DNA of 17,806 nucleotides, from the NCBI GenBank assembly GCA_045601525.1, contig JAZRZR010000023.1:1-17806 (forward strand), written 5' to 3'. Each line of letters opens with the position of its first letter. Positions within the stretch are counted from its first letter, which is position 1. The stretch is from SIG565 sp045601525 (GTDB lineage Bacteria > Bacillota > Clostridia > Oscillospirales > Acutalibacteraceae). A model generated the notes under the pieces. That model ran no database searches. It saw only the letters and a program-made list of their open reading frames with translations, and was not told the origin of the DNA. The position numbers and the translations under genes are program-made. This document shows, one piece after another, positions 6,798 through 14,804 of the stretch.

Positions 6798-7982
6798 CTA
6801 ATCTCTAAAATATAAATCTCGTGTGTAAACCTTTTCCGAAACATCATCAAGGTCGGGACTATATCGGTTTGCCAAGATAACATCCGAAATACGCTTGAAT
6901 TCATCAAGGTCGCGAACAACACGGCTGTTAAAGAAGGCATCATCACGCATGGTTGGCTCATAAACCACCACTTGAATTCCCTTGGCCTTGATGCGCTTCA
7001 TAACGCCCTGTATTGAAGACTGACGGTAGTTATCTGAATTTGCCTTCATAGTGAGGCGATAGACACCAACCGTTTTGGGTTTCATTGCGATAATTTGGTC
7101 CGCAATAAAATCTTTGCGGGTGCCGTTTGCCGAAACAATTGCCGAAATGATGTTTTGAGGAACGGCATCATAATTGGCAAGCAGCTGCTTTGTATCTTTT
7201 GGCAAACAATAACCGCCGTAACCAAATGAGGGGTTATTGTAATGGTTGCCGATTCTCGGGTCAAGACCGACACCCTCGATAATAGATTTAGAATCGAGAC
7301 CACGCACAGCGGCATAGGTGTCAAGCTCGTTAAAGAAGCTAACTCTAAGCGCCAAAAAAGTGTTTGCAAAAAGCTTTACAGCCTCGGCTTCGGTGGGGTT
7401 CATAAAACGAACCTCAATGTTTTCTTTAAGAGCACCCTCAATAAGCAAATCGGTAAACTTTTCGGCAGCTTTGTGTAGGCGGGCATTTTTTACAGGAACA
7501 CCCACAATAATTCGACTTGGATAAAGGTTATCGTAAAGGGCTTTGCCCTCGCGCAAAAACTCGGGGCTAAAAAGAATGTTATCGCAACAGTATTTTTCCC
7601 TAACCTCTTCGGTAAAGCCAACAGGAACGGTAGATTTGATAACCATTATGGCATCGGGATTGACGGCAATAACCTGTTCAATTACATTTTCCACCGTAGA
7701 AGTGTCAAAATAGTTCTTTTTTTCATCATAGTTGGTGGGGGTTGAAATGATAACAAAGTCGGCTTCCTTATAAGCGGTATTGCCATCAAGAGTCGCCCTC
7801 AAATCAAGTTCTTTGGTGGACAAAAACTCCTCGATTTCATTATCCACAATAGGAGATTTTTTGTTGTTTATCATTTCTACCTTTTGGGGAACGATATCAA
7901 CAGCCGTTACACTGTTGTTTTGTGCTAAAAGCACAGCCATAGAGAGACCGACATAACCGGTCCCGGCAACTGCAATTTTCAT
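6798..7982 (-). CDS. ugd: UDP-glucose 6-dehydrogenase
   Basis: Oxidises UDP-glucose to UDP-glucuronate with two NAD+. The 394-residue protein has the NAD-binding GTGYVG (7-12), STVPVGFT, EFLREGKALYDNLYPSRIIVG (141-161), the Lys203/Asn207 pair in EAVKLFANT, and GYGGYCLPKDTKQL with catalytic Cys259 and Asp263. Each lies one residue from its counterpart in Streptococcus pyogenes HasB (Lys204, Asn208, Cys260, Asp264), so it is full length and should be active. I place the start at ATG 7982, behind AAAGGAG (7995-7989); a longer reading to 8021 would add 13 residues before the MKIAVAGTGYVG start and absorb that site. Unlike other junctions in the operon, 117 bases separate it from the gene upstream. 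It feeds the 4-epimerase encoded just before it. Confidence 0.95.
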   Translation of the reverse strand: MKIAVAGTGYVGLSMAVLLAQNNSVTAVDIVPQKVEMINNKKSPIVDNEIEEFLSTKELDLRATLDGNTAYKEADFVIISTPTNYDEKKNYFDTSTVENVIEQVIAVNPDAIMVIKSTVPVGFTEEVREKYCCDNILFSPEFLREGKALYDNLYPSRIIVGVPVKNARLHKAAEKFTDLLIEGALKENIEVRFMNPTEAEAVKLFANTFLALRVSFFNELDTYAAVRGLDSKSIIEGVGLDPRIGNHYNNPSFGYGGYCLPKDTKQLLANYDAVPQNIISAIVSANGTRKDFIADQIIAMKPKTVGVYRLTMKANSDNYRQSSIQGVMKRIKAKGIQVVVYEPTMRDDAFFNSRVVRDLDEFKRISDVILANRYSPDLDDVSEKVYTRDLYFRD

Positions 7983-8001
7983 AACATACTCCTTTAATTT
8001 A

Positions 8002-8041
8002 GTGAATATATTATCTGACATCTCTGTAATAATATGTTCAC
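8002..8041. repeat. 40-bp imperfect inverted repeat upstream of ugd
   Basis: GTGAATATATTAT (8002-8014) and ATAATATGTTCAC (8029-8041) are inverted copies matching at 12 of 13 positions, with an inner ACA/TGT pair (8018-8020, 8025-8027) around TCTC. The - strand transcript could fold this just 6 bases before the ugd ribosome site. It has no T-run, so it is not an ordinary terminator. An operator, an RNA processing site or a translation control hairpin are possible. The rest of the 7983-8099 gap holds no convincing promoter or small gene. Confidence 0.6.
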
Positions 8042-8099
8042 CCTTGAAAATAATGCATTAAGTCCCTGTGGTGTCTCCTATGGCAACTAAAAATGCAAA

Positions 8100-9173
8100 T
8101 TATATATTGTAAAACTTTTTATACCACTCGGCAAAGCGGCGCAAGCCTGTTCGCAAACTGGTGGACGGCTTAAAGCCAAAATCTCTTTCAAGAGCCGAGG
8201 TGTCGGCAAAGGTAATCGGCACATCGCCCGGCTGCATCGGAACGAGTTTTTTGTGAGCCTCGAAATCAAAGTTTTCGGGCAAAACCCCCGCTCTTACAAG
8301 TTCCTCGCTTAAGATTTCTACAAAATCAAGCAGGTTTTCGGGTGAGTTATTGCCGATATTATAAACCCTATATGGCGGCAAGGGAAGTCCATCCTCACCG
8401 TTTTGTTTTTCGGGAGCGTTGCACATAACACGCTTAACGCCCTCAACTATATCATCAACAAAGGTGAAATCGCGTTTGCAATTACCAAAGTTGAAGATTT
8501 CAATGGTTTCGCCGCGAAGCAACTTGTTTGTAAAGCCGAAATATGCCATATCGGGTCTTCCGGCAGGTCCATAAACTGTAAAGAAACGAAGACCGGTTGA
8601 TGGGATATTGTATAATTTTGAATAAGAGTGGGCCAAAAGTTCGTTACTCTTTTTTGTTGCGGCATAAAGGCTTACGGGGTTATCTACCTTGTCGTCCGTA
8701 CTGTACGGAATTTTTTTGTTAGAGCCGTAAACGCTTGAAGAGGAGGCGTAAACTAAATGCTGAACGGGATATTTTCTACAAGCCTCCAAGATATTGTAAA
8801 AACCGATAAGATTGCTTTCGATATAAACATCGGGGTTTGTTATCGAATAACGAACACCCGCTTGAGCCGCTAAATTAACAACCACATCAAAACGGTGTTC
8901 ATCAAAAATTGCATTGAGCAAATCTTTATCGGCAATATTGCCCTTTACAAACTGCCAAACGGAAGCGCTTTTTTCTTTTGCAAGGGTGTTAATTTCGCCC
9001 AAACGATACTCTTTAAGGGAGACATCGTAATAATCGTTCATATTGTCAAGACCGATTATTTTTATAGAATCAACAGTTCTTAAAAGTTCAAGCACCAAGT
9101 TTGCGCCGATAAAACCGGCGGCACCTGTTACTAAAACTGTTTTGTTTTCAAGATTTATATTAGGGGTTAGCAT
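8100..9173 (-). CDS. UDP-glucuronate 4-epimerase-like SDR protein
   Basis: A 357-residue short-chain dehydrogenase/epimerase. It has GAAGFIG (17-23) for NAD, NMNDYYDVSLKEYRL (44-58), ASSSSVYG, and the catalytic YAATK (Tyr170, Lys174). Then comes LRFFTVYGPAGRPDMA. The NMNDYYD and TVYGPxGRPDMA signatures mark the CapI/LpsL group, which interconverts UDP-glucuronate and UDP-galacturonate. That fits the ugd gene immediately downstream in the operon. Other UDP-hexose epimerases of the same fold are the main alternative. Its ATG at 9173 lies inside the last codons of the nucleotidyltransferase gene (7-base overlap), with AAGGAG upstream, so the two are translationally coupled. The long C-terminal segment LVPMQPGDVPITFADTS is also usual for this group. 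Confidence 0.88.
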   Translation of the reverse strand: MLTPNINLENKTVLVTGAAGFIGANLVLELLRTVDSIKIIGLDNMNDYYDVSLKEYRLGEINTLAKEKSASVWQFVKGNIADKDLLNAIFDEHRFDVVVNLAAQAGVRYSITNPDVYIESNLIGFYNILEACRKYPVQHLVYASSSSVYGSNKKIPYSTDDKVDNPVSLYAATKKSNELLAHSYSKLYNIPSTGLRFFTVYGPAGRPDMAYFGFTNKLLRGETIEIFNFGNCKRDFTFVDDIVEGVKRVMCNAPEKQNGEDGLPLPPYRVYNIGNNSPENLLDFVEILSEELVRAGVLPENFDFEAHKKLVPMQPGDVPITFADTSALERDFGFKPSTSLRTGLRRFAEWYKKFYNI

Positions 9174-9901
9174 ATACCTTTATACTCCTTTTGTACCTGC
9201 TTATAGCTTTCAAGATTTCCTATATCATAGCGGCTACCCGGCATTTCCATTGCATGAACGGTGCGATTTGCCGAAAGCCAAGCCACAAAACTACCCGGTG
9301 CATCGGTGCCGCAACCATCGTTGATGGCCTCTTCGATTAAAGCGGCATCCTCCGCTTTGTAAAAATAGAAGGGCGGACAACACCAATGAGATTTTGGGTT
9401 CTGCGGCTTTTCTTCCATACCAACTATTTGAGAGTCATCATCTATTTCTAAAACGCCGGTTTTGGTGAGTTTTTGCAGGCTTTCTTCGAAATAGCGCATA
9501 ACACAAGAGGTACCTTTTGCCTTTGCATAATTTATAAACTTCACAAGGGAGAAATCTAAAACATTATCTCCTGCAATTATAAGCAAATCATCTGAAAGAG
9601 AAAGGGTATCAATAGCAAACAGGATATCCTTTACGGCGCCCAAACGGGTTTCGTTTGAACTTGTGCCATCATCCAAAACGGTGATTTTCATACTTTTTGT
9701 TTTTGCCCAGTTTTCAAAATGTTCTGCAAATTTGTGGTTGGAAATCACGATATATTCATCAACGAGAGAGGATGCATCAATGTCATCAACCAACCAGTCA
9801 AGAATAGTTTTTTCGCCCACCTTAAGTAATGGCTTGGGAAAGTTTTCGGTTAAGGGATAAAGGCGGGTTGCATAACCTGCCGCCAATATTAAACATTTCA
9901 T
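9167..9901 (-). CDS. Sugar-1-phosphate nucleotidyltransferase
   Basis: A 244-residue enzyme of the NTP_transferase family, which joins a sugar 1-phosphate to a nucleoside triphosphate. The nucleotide-binding start MKCLILAAGYATRLYPLT (1-18) with Arg13 and Lys23 (FPKPLL) is intact; GDN in LLIIAGDNVLDF supplies the metal-binding Asp, and GMEEKP follows. At about 240 residues it is shorter than glucose-1-phosphate thymidylyltransferases (about 290) and nearer MurU-type uridylyltransferases. The start is ATG 9901, which overlaps the kinase stop (ATGA) and has GGAG 8 bases upstream; an extension to 9928 would lie inside the kinase gene. The coupling to a sugar kinase suggests it uses the product of that kinase, giving a UDP-sugar, possibly UDP-galacturonate; the substrate is inferred. 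Confidence 0.85.
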   Translation of the reverse strand: MKCLILAAGYATRLYPLTENFPKPLLKVGEKTILDWLVDDIDASSLVDEYIVISNHKFAEHFENWAKTKSMKITVLDDGTSSNETRLGAVKDILFAIDTLSLSDDLLIIAGDNVLDFSLVKFINYAKAKGTSCVMRYFEESLQKLTKTGVLEIDDDSQIVGMEEKPQNPKSHWCCPPFYFYKAEDAALIEEAINDGCGTDAPGSFVAWLSANRTVHAMEMPGSRYDIGNLESYKQVQKEYKGIC

Positions 9902-11070
9902 AAAATAACTCCGTCTGCACTTTGGCAAATATGTATAGAAAATTTGTTTTCAAGCTCGGGGAAGGCGGTGAGATATTCACGAGTTACTTTCTCACAAATT
10001 TTTTCTTCGAAATCGGGGTTAATAAGAGCCATACAACAACCCTTAAAACCTGCACCGCTAAAGCGACCGCCGTAAATTCCCTCGGTATCCAACATAATTT
10101 CATAAAGTTTTTTGAGTTCGGGCGATCCGGTTTCCCAACTGTAAATTGAGGAGTGGCCACTTTCAAAGGAGAGTTTACCAAAGGCCTCGATATCACCCTC
10201 TCGCCAAGCCTTAGCGCCTAGTTCCACACGCTTTTGTTCGCTATAATAATGTTCGGCGCGTTTTCTCCAGTTTTCAGGCAGTTTGTCCTTGTGCTTTAAG
10301 AAAACCTCATAGGGAACGTCTCGCAAATAGGTTTCACCGAATTTGCCGTATTCCATACCCTCATAAGCCATAAGGGCGTAAGCGGCGGAACGGCACTCGT
10401 CAACACGCATGTTGAATTTAGAGCCTGCAAGGGTGCGCTCAACACCGCTGAAAAATATAGCGATTTTATAGGGCTTCATATTCTTCGGTGTGGGGACAAG
10501 TTCATAAGAATCATCAAGGGTGTCGAGGAAAAGCAAATGATTGGCTTTAGAATAAACCTCGCAAGATTGGTCTAATTTACCGCAAGAAACGCCCACATAA
10601 TTGTTTTCGGCATAGAGAGCCGTCATAATCATTTCCTGCTCGGTTAAATGGATATTGTTAACTCGGCACAAAGCTGATAAAAACGCAATAATAACGGCGG
10701 CCGAGGAAGAAAGTCCGCCAATTGGCAAACTGCCTTCGATAACACCGCAAAGACCGACCTGCAAAGTATGATTACGGGCAAGTGCGATAGTGGCACCGCG
10801 CAAATAATCTGCCCAGTCGTTTTCGCGTGTTTCGGGGGTTGAGGTGATATGCCATTGTGCCCTCTTTTCAAACTGCAATGAGCAAAGTTCAACAACGCCG
10901 TTTTGTTTCGGACGGTAGGCAATATGTATGCCCTTATCAATGGCAAGTCCCGTAATTTTGCCGTGCTGGTGGTCAACATGAGCACCTAAAGGACAAATGC
11001 GATAGGGGCAAAAGGCTATACCCTCGGGTTCAGATTTGTAAATTTCTAAAAACTTATCAATATGGTTCAT
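9898..11070 (-). CDS. GHMP kinase of the galactokinase family, galacturonokinase-like
   Basis: A 390-residue anomeric sugar kinase. GHMP motif 2 is GSLPIGGLSSSAA (113-125); GKLDQSCEVYSK (164-175) carries the catalytic Asp167, matching galactokinase 'MDQ'; and GRFSGAGFKGCCMALI near the C-terminus is motif 3. The sugar-binding motif differs from galactokinase: where that enzyme has GRxNLIGEHTDY, this one has PYRICPLGAHVDHQHG (22-37), with Ala30 at the galactose-binding Glu position. From memory, plant galacturonate-1-phosphate kinase carries nearly the same PYRICPLGAHIDHQ motif. I therefore favour galacturonate, or another uronic acid, as substrate; an atypical galactokinase is the alternative. 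GAGG lies upstream of the ATG. Its stop overlaps the nucleotidyltransferase start, so kinase and transferase look like one salvage unit. Confidence 0.82.
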   Translation of the reverse strand: MNHIDKFLEIYKSEPEGIAFCPYRICPLGAHVDHQHGKITGLAIDKGIHIAYRPKQNGVVELCSLQFEKRAQWHITSTPETRENDWADYLRGATIALARNHTLQVGLCGVIEGSLPIGGLSSSAAVIIAFLSALCRVNNIHLTEQEMIMTALYAENNYVGVSCGKLDQSCEVYSKANHLLFLDTLDDSYELVPTPKNMKPYKIAIFFSGVERTLAGSKFNMRVDECRSAAYALMAYEGMEYGKFGETYLRDVPYEVFLKHKDKLPENWRKRAEHYYSEQKRVELGAKAWREGDIEAFGKLSFESGHSSIYSWETGSPELKKLYEIMLDTEGIYGGRFSGAGFKGCCMALINPDFEEKICEKVTREYLTAFPELENKFSIHICQSADGVIL

Positions 11071-11112
11071 AAAAGCCCTCGTCTAAAAAAGTTTTTATTA
11101 TAAAATGAAAAG

Positions 11113-12021
11113 TTATTTGGTTGGAAGGTTTATCCAACTGCCAAAGGTATAATCCCACTCTTCCGGGTCGAAGGGCATTGCGCCTCCGCAGGGAGTGAAT
11201 GTCAATTCCGAAAAATAAACCTTTCCGCCGATTTCATACAAATCGACTCTTAAAAAAGGAGTGTCGACCGCCAACTTTTCAGTTAAAGAAAGCATTTTCT
11301 CAAAGTTTTCGGGTTTTTTCGGCAAAGAACTAAAAGGCTCGTAGTCACTTCTTTTGAAGGGCATAAATGACCAATCAAGGCCTAAAAAACTGATGCGGGC
11401 TGTTTTATGGTTTTCCAACCCCTCTGAAACATAGAGACATTTAGGCTTTCCGTTAAAACAGTAAAACTTATAGTCTATCAAACTGTCTTTTTGGTTAGCA
11501 TCGGCCATAAATTTTTCGGCAATAATACGGGGTTTTACATTTTTATACGGCCATTCGCGTGCAGAAAAGAAATATTTGGTTTTAAGGCTTTTTTCAAGCA
11601 CTTTTCGAGCCGCTGCTTTGTTAAGTTGTGATTTGTTTCGACAAATAACAAGGCCGCCGCTATCATGGGTGCATTTAAGAACAAATTGGTCGGGTAAAGC
11701 CTCAAAATCAATTTGGTCAAAATTATCATATACCGCCAAAGTGGGAATAATATATTCTTCGCCTATAATATCGGCAACATATTTTTTAACCTCACATTTA
11801 TCCACCATTGTGGTGTAGATATCCTTGTGGTCGTAAAGTTTCAACCATTGGAGTTTTTCATTATAGGTTTGAGGATTTTTGAGATTAAGTTTTTTGCCAA
11901 AACTAGCACGATATTTAAGAGAAATATATAGTTTATCGGGGACAAATTGACCAAGTTTAATCTTATCAAGAATATATACAAACTTTGCGGGATTTTTAAG
12001 CAATTTTGTTATTGATGGCAT
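11113..12021 (-). CDS. TupA-like ATP-grasp protein
   Basis: A 302-residue member of the ATPgrasp_TupA family, named after the Bacillus gene needed for teichuronopeptide, a cell-wall polymer of glucuronate and glutamate. Visible landmarks are the N-terminal NPQTYNEKLQWLKLYD (49-64), VLKCTHDSGG (114-123, nucleotide-binding lysine and glycine loop), RIIAEKFM (165-172), DYKFYCFNGKP (183-193) and the metal site RVDLY...SELTFTPCGG (258-280). ATP-grasp enzymes activate carboxylates, so an amide or peptide bond to the uronic acid is the likely product; this is inference. It begins inside the polymerase gene, overlapping by 26 bases, with AAGGCGG upstream, and is followed after 42 bases by the kinase. 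Confidence 0.85.
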   Translation of the reverse strand: MPSITKLLKNPAKFVYILDKIKLGQFVPDKLYISLKYRASFGKKLNLKNPQTYNEKLQWLKLYDHKDIYTTMVDKCEVKKYVADIIGEEYIIPTLAVYDNFDQIDFEALPDQFVLKCTHDSGGLVICRNKSQLNKAAARKVLEKSLKTKYFFSAREWPYKNVKPRIIAEKFMADANQKDSLIDYKFYCFNGKPKCLYVSEGLENHKTARISFLGLDWSFMPFKRSDYEPFSSLPKKPENFEKMLSLTEKLAVDTPFLRVDLYEIGGKVYFSELTFTPCGGAMPFDPEEWDYTFGSWINLPTK

Positions 12022-13240
12022 TTTTTATAGCACCGCCTTCCAAAGAAGTGTTAGAATTTTCCATTACAACAAGATATATGCCTAAAACAATCGCTAAAAC
12101 GTAGGCGTCTATACGACTGTAATAAGAAACATAGGCATATTCTATAATGTGCTTAACTACAAGAATAACAAAACAGTATTTAAGCACCTTTTCTTGCTTT
12201 AGATTTTTAGAAACCTTGATTATAAGCCAAAGAATAGGCAGATAATATAGAACAAAACCAAAAATACCGCCCGAGAAAAGAAGCTCAACGTAGTTGTTGT
12301 GGGAATAAGAGTAATAAGCAGTACCCGTCTCAAAACCGGAAATCAATTTGAAACAGTCATAACCAAAGCCTGTCCAAGGCTTAAAGCGGAAATAATACAT
12401 ACCCATTTCAATAAGTTCATCACGGTCTTCGATAGAAGCGTCTTCGGTAGAACCGGTGTTTAGAAAATCAAAAAGGTCTTCGAAACGATAGCCAACCATA
12501 TTGTAAAAGAACTCCACCTTGGTTAAAAGCAAGTAAAGAACAACGGCAATGCCGGCAAAGATGAAAAGATTAAGCAAAAAGCGTTTCTTTTTGCCGAGAA
12601 TGGCAATCAAGAAAATTGCCGCTAAAACCATGATAACGCCCTTTCGAGAGGCGGTCAGGAAAATAATGGCCAGGAAAAAAAGCATTTTCAAAACGGTGAA
12701 AAACCGGTAGTGGGTAATTTTTTCAAAGCGATAGAAACAAACGATAAAGCCGTAAACCGACAAAAGAGCAAGCTCGTTAGAGTTCATTTCGGTGCCGCCG
12801 CCCAAACGGTCGGTGGTTAATGAGCCTCTTGAAAGAATAACAACCAAAAGCGCAGCGCAAAAAATTGCATTTTCAAAAAGGAATAACACCTTGTCGTTAT
12901 TATTTGTTTTGACAATGTATTGCACAACACAAAAAATCATAATCAGGTTAAGACAAAGGGAAAAAACCATTGTTTTTGCGACGCCATTATTTATAACATT
13001 ATAAAAAATTATATTGGCAGTGCCATAACCGATAAATGCGGCAAAGCCGATATAAAAAGGCATACCTAAGATGCGTTTCTTTTTGAAAAATGTCACTGCG
13101 AGCATAAGACCCGCAAAAGCCATCATAAGAAGACGGCAAAAAAGGTTGCGGGTAAAATAAAAGGTTGAAAACATTAAAAGAAAAAACAGCACATCGTATA
13201 ATGTTATATCAATTTTTGGTGAGTTAAGAGAATTTTGCAT
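11996..13240 (-). CDS. O-antigen polymerase (Wzy)/ligase-type membrane protein
   Basis: A 414-residue integral membrane protein with about 11-12 hydrophobic segments, separated near residues 230-315 by one large outward loop. That loop has the family's recognisable pattern: RDELIEMGMYYFRFKPWTGFGYDCF, then YSHNNYVELLFSGGI, the P-x-x-G-x-G and H-N-x-Y-x-E elements of Wzy/WaaL proteins. Such proteins join lipid-linked repeat units outside the membrane. In a Gram-positive operon with an initiating phosphosugar transferase, repeat-unit polymerisation (Wzy) is the likely role. AAGGTGG precedes the ATG at 13240; the gene follows the glycosyltransferase by 15 bases and overlaps the TupA-like gene. 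The partner flippase (Wzx) is not in this window. The sugar linkage cannot be read from sequence. Confidence 0.85.
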   Translation of the reverse strand: MQNSLNSPKIDITLYDVLFFLLMFSTFYFTRNLFCRLLMMAFAGLMLAVTFFKKKRILGMPFYIGFAAFIGYGTANIIFYNVINNGVAKTMVFSLCLNLIMIFCVVQYIVKTNNNDKVLFLFENAIFCAALLVVILSRGSLTTDRLGGGTEMNSNELALLSVYGFIVCFYRFEKITHYRFFTVLKMLFFLAIIFLTASRKGVIMVLAAIFLIAILGKKKRFLLNLFIFAGIAVVLYLLLTKVEFFYNMVGYRFEDLFDFLNTGSTEDASIEDRDELIEMGMYYFRFKPWTGFGYDCFKLISGFETGTAYYSYSHNNYVELLFSGGIFGFVLYYLPILWLIIKVSKNLKQEKVLKYCFVILVVKHIIEYAYVSYYSRIDAYVLAIVLGIYLVVMENSNTSLEGGAIKNAINNKIA

Positions 13241-13255
13241 TGTAAAAAAGCCACC

Positions 13256-14191
13256 TTATTTGAAACATTTTTTTATAACAGCGATTTTTAGGCTTCGCAA
13301 GATATGAGGCCTGTAATTTTTAGAGAAAAGCAAAACCTTTATAATACCCTTTGCACCGGCTAACAGGTGTTTTTTTCTCAGCAAATCAATAGAAGACATA
13401 TAAAGGGCAGAGTTTTTCTTATAATCTTCTTGAGCTTCGGGCTTCCTCGCGTTGTGTTTATCTAAAAAAGCGAGATAACCGTCATAAGAATAACCGCGCA
13501 TTTTCTTTTTATATAAGCGCCGTATATAATCGCCCGTACAAGACTGCTTGTAACGGAACATAACAGTAGTACTTGCGTTACGTACCCTGTAATCGATTAC
13601 TTTCTCTGGCATCATATGAAATTTACAGTCGTCACAAAGCATTCTTAGCCATAAATCATAATCTTGTCCGCAAAGATAGTTGCGATAACCGCCCACTTTA
13701 CGAAATGTATCGGCTCGCATAATTACGGTGGGGTGATGTATCACATTTCTTGAAGGCAACAATAAAGAAATTTGTTTATCGGAAAATACCGGAGCGGTTT
13801 GCGACAATAAAATACGGTTTTCATCCACAAAATTGTAGTTAGCACAAACCAAATCATACTTTCCTGAAGTTATACATTCTATTTGTTTTTTGAAACGGTC
13901 CGGCAAACAAATGTCGTCGGCATCCATTCTTAAGAAGAATTCTCCGTTCGCCACAGAGGCTGCGCGGTTCATAGAAAGAGCAAGACCAATATTGGTTTCA
14001 TTAATAAGTACACGAACTCTATGGTCTTTTGCTACATATTTATCCAACAATTCTATCGCGGATGTGTTTTGAGGATTGTCAACAACAATAATAAGTTCAA
14101 AATCTGTATAGGATTGTGAAAGAATAGAGTCGACACTTTCGGATATTTCACCGAGTTCCTCGTTATAAACGCTCATTAAAACACTTATCAC
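13256..14191 (-). CDS. Family 2 glycosyltransferase
   Basis: A 311-residue GT-A fold glycosyltransferase. The N-terminal strand ISVLMSVYNE (2-11) and the metal-binding RMDADD (88-93) are intact, and a later CGQDYDLWLRML supplies the acceptor-side acidic residues usual for GT2. The donor-binding spot that usually reads DDGS is VVDNPQ here. It begins at GTG 14191, chosen because GAGGAG lies 8 bases upstream and the motif starts at residue 2. No membrane segment is evident, so it acts at the cytoplasmic face on the lipid-linked oligosaccharide. It lies between the acyltransferase and the polymerase. Donor and linkage are not predictable. Confidence 0.85.
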   Translation of the reverse strand: MISVLMSVYNEELGEISESVDSILSQSYTDFELIIVVDNPQNTSAIELLDKYVAKDHRVRVLINETNIGLALSMNRAASVANGEFFLRMDADDICLPDRFKKQIECITSGKYDLVCANYNFVDENRILLSQTAPVFSDKQISLLLPSRNVIHHPTVIMRADTFRKVGGYRNYLCGQDYDLWLRMLCDDCKFHMMPEKVIDYRVRNASTTVMFRYKQSCTGDYIRRLYKKKMRGYSYDGYLAFLDKHNARKPEAQEDYKKNSALYMSSIDLLRKKHLLAGAKGIIKVLLFSKNYRPHILRSLKIAVIKKCFK

Positions 14192-14212
14192 AATGGGTAC
14201 TCCTCGTGTAAA

Positions 14213-14800
14213 TTATTCGCCTCGATATTTAATGATTTTTGCGGGGGAACCCACCACAATCGCATAATCCGGAACATTTTTTGTAACAACGGAATTAGCG
14301 CCAATCACTGCTTTGTTGCCAATTGAAACACCAGCTAAAATTGTTGCTTTGGCACCAATCCATACATCTTCTCCAATTGTAACGGGTTTATATATCATAC
14401 CCTGGCATTTGAAGGGGGTTTCACGGTCGGAAGTTACATGAGATTCAGACATAATGGTAACACCGTGTGCTATAGATGTGTCGCTACCTATTGTCACTCC
14501 GCCAGAGGCTTCAATATATGACATAGGTTGGATTGTAACGTTTGTTCCCAAAGAAAGTTTGTGAGGGTTCTTCAAATAGACGTTTGAATAAACAGCTACC
14601 GCATCCCCACAAGACAGGGCAATCGATTTCAAAAGAACGTATCTTAATCCTACGGTGAAAAGGCTATCGCTTTTTTTACAAGAGGTTAACATTTTGATAC
14701 GCATTTTTTTCGGGAAAACAAGAATGCATTTCCCTAAAAACCCAAAAACCGGTTTAAGTTTTTGAAATTTGTCTCGGCCTCGAACATAAGGTTTGTCCAC
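14213..14800 (-). CDS. Hexapeptide-repeat acyltransferase, WcaF-like
   Basis: A 195-residue left-handed beta-helix acyltransferase. Hexapeptide repeats run from about residue 68 to 185 (NVTIQPMSYIEASGGVTIGSDTSIAHG, then IGEDVWIGAKATILAGVSIG), with the likely catalytic His in IMSESHVTS and the closing VVGSPAKIIKYR. This is the acetyltransferase pattern of WcaF/NodL/maltose O-acetyltransferases, so it probably O-acetylates a sugar of the repeat unit from acetyl-CoA; other acyl donors cannot be excluded. Translation begins at GTG 14800, which AGGGGG precedes by 7 bases and which lies just 4 bases after the preceding stop. The first 60 residues are basic and not part of the helix. Confidence 0.85.
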   Translation of the reverse strand: MDKPYVRGRDKFQKLKPVFGFLGKCILVFPKKMRIKMLTSCKKSDSLFTVGLRYVLLKSIALSCGDAVAVYSNVYLKNPHKLSLGTNVTIQPMSYIEASGGVTIGSDTSIAHGVTIMSESHVTSDRETPFKCQGMIYKPVTIGEDVWIGAKATILAGVSIGNKAVIGANSVVTKNVPDYAIVVGSPAKIIKYRGE

Positions 14801-14804
14801 AAAA

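Noticed and set aside
7983..8021. Longer N-terminus of UDP-glucose dehydrogenase
   Set aside because: The extra 13 residues are unlike the family, cover the ribosome site and run through the inverted repeat; MKIAVAGTGYVG at 7982 is the standard start.
8042..8099. Leader peptide or attenuator upstream of ugd
   Set aside because: AGGAG is present, but the only ATG downstream is about 16 bases away and encodes six codons; no terminator/antiterminator pair or T-run was found.
10644..10985. 113-codon open frame on the - strand inside the kinase gene
   Set aside because: Alternate frame of a clear GHMP kinase, with no motif and no ribosome site.
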